64,000 nt of DNA from NCBI RefSeq assembly GCF_045689235.1, contig NZ_CP136864.1:1116001-1180000 (forward strand). Direction: 5' to 3'. Shown here one piece after another: positions 8,171 through 16,059 of this stretch. Source of the stretch: Congregibacter variabilis. GTDB lineage: Bacteria > Pseudomonadota > Gammaproteobacteria > Pseudomonadales > Halieaceae. The position numbers and the translations under genes were made by a program. The notes under the pieces are model-generated. The model was not told the DNA's origin. It saw only the letters and a list, made by a program, of their open reading frames with translations, and did no database searches. Each line of letters opens with the position of its first letter. Positions within the stretch are counted from its first letter, which is position 1.

Positions 8171-10207
8171 TTATTTAAGATTATCAATAGAAATGCCCGG
8201 CAGATTGTCGGCCGGGGTAAAGCCAAGAACCCTGGCATAGAAATACAACTCCGCCTCTCGAGCAGCAATCTGGTTTTCGGCCTTTCTAAACCCGTGAGAC
8301 TCCCCCTCAAAAGCCACATAGGCTGTAGGTACTCCGCGATTCTTCAATGCCTCGTAAATCATCTCGGATTGATTGGGCGGGACAATGGGGTCATCGAGTC
8401 CCTGCAATAGCAACAGCGGCGCGCTAAAGCCCTCGAGATGATGAATCGGCGAACGCTGGACATACAGATCTTTGCGCTCCGGATACGGCCCTATGAGCTG
8501 ATCAAGATAGCGCGACTCAAACTTGTGGGTGTCTTTAGCCAGGGCCTCGATGTCAGATACACCATAGTACGATGCACCCGCTGCAAAGGTGTCGTAAAAC
8601 GCGTGCACAGCCAGCGTGGTGTAGCCGCCCGCGCTACCGCCACGAATAATCAATCGCTGTGCATCCGCAAGCCCCTGCTCTGCAAGCCAGGCGGCCCCTG
8701 CCGAGGCGTCTTCGACATCCGTGATACCCCATTGACCATACAGAGCTCTGCGGTAGTCCCGGCCAAATCCAGTGCTACCGCGATAGTTGAGATCCAGCAC
8801 TGCAAAGCCACGACTTGTCCAATAGTAATGCTCGGGGCGATAGCTGACCCCCGCCACCGATGTGGGTCCACCATGAACACTGACGATGAGCGGCGGCGCG
8901 GTATCGGCCGGGGCAGTCGCATGAGGGTTTTTAGGCGCAAAGTACACGCCGTAAGCCTCTCCTCCGGCGGGAAGTGGAAACGTTACTTGTTCGTAAGCAG
9001 GAATCCACTGGGGGTCTAAAGCCGAGTCAGACGAGCTACGGATGACTTCTTGAATACTTCCGTCAAGCCCCGCCGAAACTAAGCCAGAGGGTCTATCGGC
9101 AAAACCGCCGGTGAAATACAAGACGTCCCCATCAAAGACCAGGCTGCCATAGCTCACGGCACCGGTTTCGACGACCCGCGCTTCACCTTGAGCATTGAGC
9201 AACAGTAACTGCTCCACACCGCCGCGCCGGGCGATAAACAACATTTGCCCGTCGGGCAACATCCAGTAATAGCGACTTCCCACACTCCAGTCAGGCCCGC
9301 CTATCTCAACGTTTTCCAATCCGGTATCTATGGCCGCAAAAGATGTTCCCGTCACGATGTAAGGCTTCCACCAGTTATCTCGATCAGAAATAGCGATAAG
9401 CGTATTATCGTGCCGCCACTGAGGATCTATCACGGACTCACTGTTTTCGGGGTTGTGGGTACTCAGATTTACTAGAGCGCCTTCTCGATCAAAGCTCGCA
9501 CTGTGCAAGCTCGTGTTATCCCAGGGCATGTTGGGGTGCATCCAGCTGGTAAATGCGATGCGTGTACCGTCAGCTGACAAGCGCGGCGCGGAGACAAAAT
9601 CCGTGCCGGAGAACAATATCGCGCCCTCACTCTCCTCAGTCGGATTGAGTGCTACCAGGGTGTTCACCGGCTCTTCGAGTCCACGATGGTCTTCGCGGAT
9701 GCAAATCAAGCGGTTGCGACTGCTGTCAAAGGAACAGCCCGCGTAGCGTAGTGCTGCATCTGGCGTAATAGGCACCGGCGATTCACCGGCAACAAATCGG
9801 TACAAGCGCTGATCGCTGAAGTTGCTGAACCAGAGCACGCCGCCATGCACAAGAAGACTGCTTCCGCCATACTCCTGCACCCGAGTACGCACATTAAAGG
9901 GTTCATTCAGAAGCTCCTGGGGCTCTGTGCCTGGTTGCCAGCGCATGATGGTGTTGCGGCCACCTTGCTCCGGGCGAGACTCCAGCCAGTAAAAAAACTC
10001 ACCGTCTTTGCGTAGACCGCCGATACTCCTGCTCCCCTGAACCAAGGAAGCAGCCGAAATATCGGATGGCCAACTGCCATAAGGGAGCGCCCGCTGGGCG
10101 GCATTCATACTGGGCACCTCGGTATCTGCCGGCGTACTGACTGCTGAATCTTCACTACAGGCCATCAGGAACACCATCATTGGTAGCACAAACACTTTTG
10201 CAATCAT
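8171..10207 (-). CDS. Lipoprotein S9-family prolyl oligopeptidase-like peptidase
   Basis: A 678-residue exported peptidase. The first residues form a lipoprotein signal ending in FLMAC, so membrane anchoring at Cys17 is likely. Residues about 40-410 form a beta-propeller with WD-like repeats; the C-terminal alpha/beta hydrolase carries Ser525 in GGSAGG, Asp605 in GLDDPIVPP and His638 in ESHGFR, a complete S9 triad. Such enzymes cleave short peptides, often as dipeptidyl or acylaminoacyl peptidases, in the periplasm or at the outer membrane. It diverges from the crotonase gene across 160 bp. The neighbouring M20 and M19 proteins point to a local interest in peptides, but these are separate transcripts. 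Confidence 0.88.
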   Translation of the reverse strand: MIAKVFVLPMMVFLMACSEDSAVSTPADTEVPSMNAAQRALPYGSWPSDISAASLVQGSRSIGGLRKDGEFFYWLESRPEQGGRNTIMRWQPGTEPQELLNEPFNVRTRVQEYGGSSLLVHGGVLWFSNFSDQRLYRFVAGESPVPITPDAALRYAGCSFDSSRNRLICIREDHRGLEEPVNTLVALNPTEESEGAILFSGTDFVSAPRLSADGTRIAFTSWMHPNMPWDNTSLHSASFDREGALVNLSTHNPENSESVIDPQWRHDNTLIAISDRDNWWKPYIVTGTSFAAIDTGLENVEIGGPDWSVGSRYYWMLPDGQMLFIARRGGVEQLLLLNAQGEARVVETGAVSYGSLVFDGDVLYFTGGFADRPSGLVSAGLDGSIQEVIRSSSDSALDPQWIPAYEQVTFPLPAGGEAYGVYFAPKNPHATAPADTAPPLIVSVHGGPTSVAGVSYRPEHYYWTSRGFAVLDLNYRGSTGFGRDYRRALYGQWGITDVEDASAGAAWLAEQGLADAQRLIIRGGSAGGYTTLAVHAFYDTFAAGASYYGVSDIEALAKDTHKFESRYLDQLIGPYPERKDLYVQRSPIHHLEGFSAPLLLLQGLDDPIVPPNQSEMIYEALKNRGVPTAYVAFEGESHGFRKAENQIAAREAELYFYARVLGFTPADNLPGISIDNLK

Positions 10208-10367
10208 GATTCACCATCCAAAACTCAACTCTTTTGCGCGCTGACAACGCTGCATCGGGCCACCAGTTTCAGCGCCTTACAGTTTTTTTTCAAATCCCAG
10301 CGTCGAATCGTTTAATCTTGGGGGCTTTGCTACGTACACTGTCCGCCATGCCACTGGGGAGAACATC

Positions 10368-11147
10368 ATGTCACAGGTAGAAGTCACCACTAAAAATCAC
10401 ATCATGCACCTTCATCTCACCCGGCCACAGAAGTACAACGCGCTGAGCCTGGAGATGTATGGCGCGCTTGCAGAATCGCTTTACCGTCTGGAAACAGATC
10501 CTGATCTGCGTGTTGCTGTCGTGTCGGCAGAGGGCCGAAACTTTACCGCCGGGGTCGAACTGGATCAGTGGGCCCCATATTTTGGAGGCGGACAGGGCTG
10601 GCCTATCGACGAAGGTAGAATCGACCCTATGGGAGTTACCGGTCCCCAGCACAGCAAGCCGATTGTCATAGCGGTGCAGGGTTATTGCTTTACCTGGGGT
10701 GTCGAGATGCTCCTGAACACAGAGATTCGCATAGCCGCCAATGACACACAGTTTCAGATGCTGGAAGTCCAACGGGGCCTGTTCCCCTGCGGTGGTGCAA
10801 CGTTTCGCCTACCCCGGGAAATCGGCTGGGGAAATGCCCAGCGCGTGCTGCTTACTGGAGACAGGTGGAGCGCCGAGGACGCACTTCGCTGGGGCATGGT
10901 TCAAGAGCTCACAGAGCCCGGTGCTCAGATTGACCGCGCACTGGAACTTGCCACTTCAGTCGCTGATGCTGCCCCTCTGGGTGTTCAAGGCTTACTAAAA
11001 GCCAGTCGATATTCTTTGGAGAACAATAGAGAATCCTGCGCCAGGCAGATGTTCACCGATCTCATCCCTATTATGAAAAGCGATGATGCCGCAGAAGGCG
11101 TGAAGTCATTTGTGGAACGCCGAAAAGCAGTCTTCACCGGCCGCTAG
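10368..11147 (+). CDS. Crotonase-family protein with altered active site
   Basis: A 259-residue enoyl-CoA hydratase/isomerase superfamily protein. The first oxyanion-hole region is FTAGVELDQW (residues 59-68) and the PCGGATFRLPR segment is at 140-150. Of the two crotonase glutamates, the first position is kept (Glu133 in LEVQRGL), but the second appears to be Arg159 in AQRVLLTG. The usual Gly-Gly of the second oxyanion element reads FTWG (residues 108-111). It is therefore unlikely to be a standard enoyl-CoA hydratase and may act as an isomerase, hydrolase or other crotonase-fold enzyme. It leads an apparent four-gene unit with the hydrolase, dgcN and dgcA. Confidence 0.8.
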   Translation: MSQVEVTTKNHIMHLHLTRPQKYNALSLEMYGALAESLYRLETDPDLRVAVVSAEGRNFTAGVELDQWAPYFGGGQGWPIDEGRIDPMGVTGPQHSKPIVIAVQGYCFTWGVEMLLNTEIRIAANDTQFQMLEVQRGLFPCGGATFRLPREIGWGNAQRVLLTGDRWSAEDALRWGMVQELTEPGAQIDRALELATSVADAAPLGVQGLLKASRYSLENNRESCARQMFTDLIPIMKSDDAAEGVKSFVERRKAVFTGR

Positions 11148-11202
11148 AGGTAAGCTAACGCCCCTCCTACCAAACTGTTACAAATCAAGGGAAGACCCGC
11201 TT

Positions 11203-12093
11203 TTGCCAAACATTAACGCTAACAACATCAGTATTGAGTACGAGTCTCACGGAAACCCGGACAACCCCACAATCTTGTTGATCATGGGCCTGGGTACCCA
11301 ACTCACCGGATGGCCCGAGACCTTTTGCGAATCGCTGGTAAATCACGGCTACCACGTCCTGCGCTTTGACAATCGAGACATAGGACTGTCGAGTCGCCTT
11401 GATCAGGAACGAATGCCTAATATACCGGGACTCGTCATTTTCAAGACTCTTAAACTGCCAGTCTTGTCCCCCTACACTTTAGAAGACATGGCTGCCGACG
11501 CCATAGGTCTAATGGACGCGCTGAACATTGAGCGGGCACATATTGTCGGCGCATCGATGGGCGGCATGATTGCGCAGCTTATCGCCGCCCACTACCCCCA
11601 ACGCACGCTTAGCCTGACATCGATCATGTCCACCACGGGACATCGCTCCCTACCCCGCGCTGATCGGGATGCGACCAGAGCACTGCTACTGAAGCCCGAT
11701 AATCCAAACGATCATGCATCGATCGTCGAGCGAAACGTTCGTGTGCGAAAAGCGCTGCAGAGTCGTACTCACCCCAAAGACGATGCAGAGATTCGCCAGA
11801 CCGCGGCAGATGCTGTTGCGCGCGGAGGCTATTACCCCGCGGGAGTGGCAAGGCAGCTAGCTGCAATCATCGTCGCCAAGGATCGTCGCCGGCTTCTATC
11901 AACTATCGATGCACCCGCCTTGGTCATTCATGGCGAAGAAGACACTTTGGTCAAAGTCGAGTGTGGTATCGACACCGCGACGCACCTGCCGGACTGCGAG
12001 CTGCGTATTTTACCGGGCATGGCCCATGACCTTCCCACACCTCTGCTTCAGGAAATTGCGGACGGCATTCACCTAAATGCCCAGCGCGCTTAA
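11203..12093 (+). CDS. Alpha/beta-fold hydrolase
   Basis: A 296-residue alpha/beta hydrolase. The nucleophile is Ser118 in GASMGG, the acid Asp247 in HGEEDTLV and the base His275 in GMAHD. The oxyanion region LIMGLGTQLTGW lies near residue 25. I prefer the TTG at 11203, preceded by AAGGGAAG at good spacing, because it gives the usual short family N-terminus; an ATG at 11110 would overlap the crotonase gene and add an atypical basic extension. The fold covers esterases, lactonases and haloperoxidase-like enzymes, and the substrate cannot be predicted. It sits nine bases ahead of dgcN, so a role on an acylated amino acid or lactam-like substrate is possible but is inference. Confidence 0.82.
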   Translation: MPNINANNISIEYESHGNPDNPTILLIMGLGTQLTGWPETFCESLVNHGYHVLRFDNRDIGLSSRLDQERMPNIPGLVIFKTLKLPVLSPYTLEDMAADAIGLMDALNIERAHIVGASMGGMIAQLIAAHYPQRTLSLTSIMSTTGHRSLPRADRDATRALLLKPDNPNDHASIVERNVRVRKALQSRTHPKDDAEIRQTAADAVARGGYYPAGVARQLAAIIVAKDRRRLLSTIDAPALVIHGEEDTLVKVECGIDTATHLPDCELRILPGMAHDLPTPLLQEIADGIHLNAQRA

Positions 12094-12102
12094 GTCCGAG
12101 CT

Positions 12103-13116
12103 ATGCACACTCAGACTCTTAAACTGCGCACTCCCTATTTAATTTTCCTGGGTGAGGAAGCCCGGCCCACCTATGCCAAAACCGGCAAGGGAATCGCTGA
12201 CTGGCGACCGGAACTCTGCGTAGGTCAGCTGCGACTTAGCGACGATGCGCTGGACCTAAAGCTGGCAGACATGCCCGTTGCTGCAGCGGCGGAGGCTGGC
12301 GTGGGCTCCCTTATCGTTGGCACCGCTTTGGTAGGTGGGAGCATTCCCGAGCACTGGCTGGACACGCTTTGCAGCGCAGCCGCTGCAGGCATTGACATCG
12401 TTGCGGGTCTGCACACCCGACTCGACAGCATCGCGGTACTGCGCGATGCTGCAGCAGCCGGTCACAGCAGGCTGATCGATGTACGAATCCCGCCAAAGAA
12501 TCTTCCGGTAGCAAGTGGCAAGAAACGCTCAGGAAAACGCCTGCTCACAGTGGGCACAGACTGCGCGCTAGGAAAGAAGTACACCGCTTTGCAACTCGAA
12601 CGAGATATGCGATCCGCCGGTTACAGTGTCGATTTTCGTGCATCGGGACAGACCGGCATCATGATTGCTGGCACAGGCATCCCCATTGATTGCGTCGTCG
12701 CCGACTTCATTTCTGGCGCTGCAGAAATGCTGTCGCCCGACAATGATCCAGAGCATTGGGATGTCATAGAAGGCCAGGGAAGTATCTACCATCCTGGATA
12801 TGCCGCGGTAAGTCATGGCTTGCTCATCGGCTCTCAGGCGGATGCATTTGTGACTTGCCATGCAGCCGGTCGCACACACATTGAAGGCTGGGAAGACTAT
12901 TTATTGCCCAGCATAGGCGAAGTGATAGAGCGCACCATAGCTATTGGCTCTCTCACCAATCCCGGTATTCGCTGCGTGGGGATCAGTGTCAACACTCGGT
13001 CAATTGCACACGAGAACCGAGAGGACTATCTGGCCCAATTATCCGCAAAGTACGGACTTCCCTGCGTGGACCCTATGATTGACGGCACCAGCGCGATCAT
13101 TCATCAACTGCCATAA
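12103..13116 (+). CDS. dgcN: DUF1611 protein, DgcN-type N-acetyltransferase of D-glutamate metabolism
   Basis: A 337-residue protein of the DUF1611 family. A P-loop-like segment GTDCALGKKYTALQLERDM begins near residue 151 and marks the C-terminal domain; the N-terminal half forms a separate Rossmann-like domain with repeated DIVAGLHTRLD-type elements. DUF1611 proteins paired with a dipeptide-epimerase-like enolase superfamily member were described in marine bacteria as DgcN/DgcA. DgcN acetylates D-glutamate and DgcA racemises the N-acetyl product, allowing D-Glu use. Here the partner gene follows 20 bp downstream, which supports the assignment. Function is from family knowledge, not demonstrated here. 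The start has only a weak ribosome site. Confidence 0.8.
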   Translation: MHTQTLKLRTPYLIFLGEEARPTYAKTGKGIADWRPELCVGQLRLSDDALDLKLADMPVAAAAEAGVGSLIVGTALVGGSIPEHWLDTLCSAAAAGIDIVAGLHTRLDSIAVLRDAAAAGHSRLIDVRIPPKNLPVASGKKRSGKRLLTVGTDCALGKKYTALQLERDMRSAGYSVDFRASGQTGIMIAGTGIPIDCVVADFISGAAEMLSPDNDPEHWDVIEGQGSIYHPGYAAVSHGLLIGSQADAFVTCHAAGRTHIEGWEDYLLPSIGEVIERTIAIGSLTNPGIRCVGISVNTRSIAHENREDYLAQLSAKYGLPCVDPMIDGTSAIIHQLP

Positions 13117-13136
13117 ACAGATAAAGCCTGACACTC

Positions 13137-14114
13137 ATGAAAATCTCCGTAGATATCGCCAGCTATCCCATGAAAGTCCCCTTCGCTATAACGGGACATG
13201 TCTTTCACGACACAGAGACCGTGCGGGTAAGCATTGAACATAAGGGCGTGCTGGGGCGTGGTGAGTCCGTTGGCACCTACTACCTGAACGAAACAGCCCA
13301 AAGTATGGCCGCCGATCTGGAAGCGGTTATCGGTCGCATCGATGGCGACACCAGTCCCCAGTCCCTGCAAGAACTGATGCCACTTTGCGGCGCGCGTAAT
13401 GCTCTGGACTGTGCTCTTTGGGATTACCGCGCTAAAAGCAGGGGAAAACGTATTTGGGAGCTTCTGGATATCACGCCGCGGGAGCTTATCACCGTGTTTA
13501 CCATAGGCATGGAGGAACCCTCAGTAATGGCACAGCGGGCCGCTGAAGCAGCCCAGTTTCCGCAATTAAAAATCAAACTCGACGCCCAGTCTCCCATAGA
13601 GCGCCTGGAAGCAATCCGCGCAGTACGTCCCGACGCCACCCTGGTGATCGATGTCAATCAGGGATGGGACTTTGAAGCGCTCAAAGAATATTTGCCGGCC
13701 TGCGAAAAACTTGGCATTGCCATGATCGAGCAACCCTTGCCCCGCGGCGAAGATTCAGCTTTGGAAGGTTTCACATCGCCGGTGCCCTTGGGCGCTGACG
13801 AGTCCTGCCTTGGCCTTGAGGAATTTGAACTCGCTGCGCGGCGCTACGATGTGCTGAACATAAAGCTTGATAAATGCGGGGGACTTACAGAGGGCCTCGC
13901 CTTGGTGCGGGCTGCCAAGGCGCACGATATGCAACTGATGGTAGGCAATATGACCGGCACATCGCTTTCTATGGCGCCAAGCTACGTAATTGCTCAGTTC
14001 TGTCAGTTCGTTGATATCGACGGACCACTGCTGTTGGCTCACGACGTCGAGAACGGACTGGACTACCGCGCCGGAGGCATCGTGGGCCTTCCCGACGCAG
14101 CGCTGTGGGGATAA
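13137..14114 (+). CDS. dgcA: Enolase-superfamily epimerase, DgcA-type N-acetyl-D-glutamate racemase
   Basis: A 325-residue enolase superfamily member of the muconate-lactonising/dipeptide epimerase subgroup. Catalytic lysines are Lys147 in KIKLD and Lys243 in NIKLDK; metal ligands are Asp172 (VIDVNQGWD), Glu198 (IEQPLP) and Asp221 (GADESC). The set is complete for 1,1-proton transfer (racemisation). A typical automatic label would be L-Ala-D/L-Glu epimerase; the DUF1611 neighbour favours DgcA. In that pathway it converts N-acetyl-D-Glu to N-acetyl-L-Glu, which can then be deacetylated. The gene ends 22 bp before the convergent M20 gene. Alternative: muropeptide-derived L-Ala-D-Glu epimerase. 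Confidence 0.82.
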   Translation: MKISVDIASYPMKVPFAITGHVFHDTETVRVSIEHKGVLGRGESVGTYYLNETAQSMAADLEAVIGRIDGDTSPQSLQELMPLCGARNALDCALWDYRAKSRGKRIWELLDITPRELITVFTIGMEEPSVMAQRAAEAAQFPQLKIKLDAQSPIERLEAIRAVRPDATLVIDVNQGWDFEALKEYLPACEKLGIAMIEQPLPRGEDSALEGFTSPVPLGADESCLGLEEFELAARRYDVLNIKLDKCGGLTEGLALVRAAKAHDMQLMVGNMTGTSLSMAPSYVIAQFCQFVDIDGPLLLAHDVENGLDYRAGGIVGLPDAALWG

Positions 14115-14136
14115 AAGCGAGCTCTCGTATAGCCCC

Positions 14137-15693
14137 TTACTCTCCCGATAAGGCGTACACAAAATCTACGTAGGCTTTTTCGATGTCGGCAAGTCCTGCC
14201 GCCCCGCTGTCTTTTGCGGGTTCTATAAGCATAATTTCGTTGGGCGAATGAGCACCGTTACCAAAGCCCATGCCCCAGGGCATCATTGGCAACTTCAAAC
14301 GTTGGGTGAACTGATAAAAAGGCGCCGACCCTGCAATGCGGGGATTCACCGCAGGCGTACCAGCATACTTCTTTGAGACCCCCAGAGCCGCCTGAACCAG
14401 GGGCGTCTGGATGGATGTTTGTGCTGCGGGATAACTCGACAGCCGGCGCATCACTATGTCGCTATAACCATTGGCATCGAGGTAAGCGCGAATCTTGTCC
14501 ATGTGCTCCTCGGGATCGATACCTACGGGAAGGCGGGAATCCATTTTAGCGGTGGCGGTATGCGGAAGAATCGTCTTCACGCCCTCACCCGTATAACCTG
14601 CGTAGATGCCATCAATATTCAGAGTCGGTGAATAGGTCAGCTCCATAACCCGCTGCTGAGGGCCTGCATCGTCAATCCAGCGCTCAATGGCAAAGGCCTC
14701 CTGCAGCGCGCTGGTGCTATCGTTGTTCAGAAGAGACGCTGCGATGAGTGACTGCTCTTCTTCTGTGGGCCCACGGATGCCGTCGTAAAATCCCGGCACC
14801 AATGCAGTATTACCATCTGGTGAGGTGAGTGACGCCAGGGCCTGAATAAGACGCCACACGGGCGAGTCCAGCGCCGCTTTGTAGGATCCATGGATCTCAG
14901 AAGTCACCGGGCCACCCCAGCTGCCTCCGCGAGCCTCCAACTCCCAGTACGCAATACCCTTCACCCCGAGAAAGAGATTCAGGTCGCCAGCCGGGGACTG
15001 CATATTCATGGGAAATATGACACCGTCAGCCGTAAGCAGGCGATCCTCATACTTGTCGACAATTTGCGGATAGTGCGGCGATCCCAGCTCTTCTTCGCCT
15101 TCTGCGGTGATCATCAGATTCACCGGAAGCTTTCCTTCTACCGCGAGAATTGACTCCAGGGCATTGAGAAACGCGCGCTGAGGACCCTTTTGGTTGGTCG
15201 CACCGCGAGCCATGATCACCTTACCGGTGGCGTGATCCACAAGCTCAGCGGCAAACGGTGGAGACTGCCAGTCCTCGGGATTCACCGGCTGCACGTCGTA
15301 CATCATATAAACCATCAGGGTCTTTGCCGCACCGGAATCAAGATAACCCCACACACCGGGATGCCCATCCGTAGGCACCAGCTCCGCCTCCTGAAATCCC
15401 ATGGCCCGAAAATCGTCGACCAGCATTTGCGCCATTGCGTCTATACCAACGTCCTGGGCACTGATTGATGGCTGACGTAACCAGCGTTGCAGATTGCTCA
15501 CATGAGCCGGAAGGTTGTCATCAATGTGCTTGTAAATTGCCTCGTGCGCTTGGCTATAAACAGGTATGGAGCTGTAATCGTAGGGATAGCTCATATCAAT
15601 AGAGTATTGGGGCCTCCCAACTTCCTGAGCGAACGAATACAAGGGGGACACCAAAGCTAAAGCAAACAAACCTAAACCGAACGTACGCATCAT
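14137..15693 (-). CDS. Secreted M20-family metallopeptidase-like protein with substituted metal ligands
   Basis: A 518-residue protein with a signal peptide (MMRTFGLGLFALALVSPLYS, cleaved near FAQ). The overall M20 pattern is clear. However, where dinuclear M20 dipeptidases have GHYDVQP this protein has MMYDVQP (Met131 replaces the metal His), RGATNQKG replaces RGATDDKG (Asn167 for the bridging Asp), and ADGVIFPM replaces ADAVLISD (Met229 for the metal Asp). The catalytic Glu pair in EGEEELGSP (200-201) and the late His in GNGAHSPNE are kept. The usual DLHSG dimer-site His motif is not recognisable. It may be a divergent subfamily with another metal site or a non-catalytic binding protein. 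The start at 15693 has AAGGA nine bases ahead. Confidence 0.82.
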   Translation of the reverse strand: MMRTFGLGLFALALVSPLYSFAQEVGRPQYSIDMSYPYDYSSIPVYSQAHEAIYKHIDDNLPAHVSNLQRWLRQPSISAQDVGIDAMAQMLVDDFRAMGFQEAELVPTDGHPGVWGYLDSGAAKTLMVYMMYDVQPVNPEDWQSPPFAAELVDHATGKVIMARGATNQKGPQRAFLNALESILAVEGKLPVNLMITAEGEEELGSPHYPQIVDKYEDRLLTADGVIFPMNMQSPAGDLNLFLGVKGIAYWELEARGGSWGGPVTSEIHGSYKAALDSPVWRLIQALASLTSPDGNTALVPGFYDGIRGPTEEEQSLIAASLLNNDSTSALQEAFAIERWIDDAGPQQRVMELTYSPTLNIDGIYAGYTGEGVKTILPHTATAKMDSRLPVGIDPEEHMDKIRAYLDANGYSDIVMRRLSSYPAAQTSIQTPLVQAALGVSKKYAGTPAVNPRIAGSAPFYQFTQRLKLPMMPWGMGFGNGAHSPNEIMLIEPAKDSGAAGLADIEKAYVDFVYALSGE

Positions 15694-15808
15694 TGAGCAG
15701 AATCCTTTACTAATGGGCGATAAAAATTGCGAGAGCAAGATTAACTCTTGTGTTGAAGAATTGCAGCGGGTGCAACTCGATGCTCGAACCTCGGCAAGCG
15801 CGCACAAC

Positions 15809-15840
15809 TCGCTACGGTCGCTAAATTGGGGGACGCTCAC
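15809..15840 (-). repeat. Degenerate inverted copy of the 24-bp intergenic repeat
   Basis: Read on the minus strand this segment begins GTGAGCGTCCCCC and continues into TTAGCGA, matching most of the core of the two direct copies (GCGAGCGTCCCCCC then CTAGCGAG). It faces them across about 90 bp, an arrangement like a REP/BIME pair that can fold in RNA. Confidence 0.5.
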
Positions 15841-15929
15841 TTCGCAAGTCGCGCACGCTTGCCCGCGTCGGTACGTACTTCCGGCTCGGTGGCTGCCACG
15901 GGCAAAGGGCTGCCGGCGTCACTTACTAA

Positions 15930-15953
15930 GCGAGCGTCCCCCCACTAGCGAGT
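15930..15953 (+). repeat. 24-bp intergenic repeat, copy 1
   Basis: A perfect 24-bp match to the copy at 15996-16019; it starts GCGAGCGTCCCCCC and ends ACTAGCGAGT. Similarity continues weakly beyond the core (GGAGTGAGTAACG against CGAGTACGTATTG). The period between copies is 66 bp. It probably belongs to a family of dispersed extragenic repeats. Confidence 0.75.
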
Positions 15954-15995
15954 GGAGTGAGTAACGTCAGTAGCCCGTTTACGATAAGCCATGGT

Positions 15996-16019
15996 GCGAG
16001 CGTCCCCCCACTAGCGAGT
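15996..16019 (+). repeat. 24-bp intergenic repeat, copy 2
   Basis: Identical to the copy at 15930-15953 across all 24 bases. It lies 40 bp beyond the 3' end of the BNR-protein gene. Confidence 0.75.
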
Positions 16020-16059
16020 CGAGTACGTATTGCCGACAGCCCGAGCTTTATCGAATGGT

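Larger units (their letters stand above)
15694..16059. other. Repeat-bearing intergenic region upstream of the M20 gene
   Basis: This 366-bp gap lies between the start of the M20 gene and the end of the BNR-protein gene, both on the minus strand. It carries two direct copies and one degenerate inverted copy of a 24-bp element (listed separately) and a small hairpin at 15844-15862 (GCAAG...CTTGC). An open frame extending the M20 gene upstream through 15840 runs into the repeats and is rejected as coding. The promoter of the M20 gene should lie in the left part. Confidence 0.6.

Noticed and set aside
15694..15840. N-terminal extension of the M20 gene
   Set aside because: The extension runs into the repeat cluster, lies ahead of a clear signal peptide, and has no conservation-like pattern; the start at 15693 has a ribosome site.
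15930..16019. Possible CRISPR-like direct repeats
   Set aside because: Only two direct copies with one 42-bp spacer and a third inverted, degenerate copy; no cas genes. Better explained as extragenic repeats.
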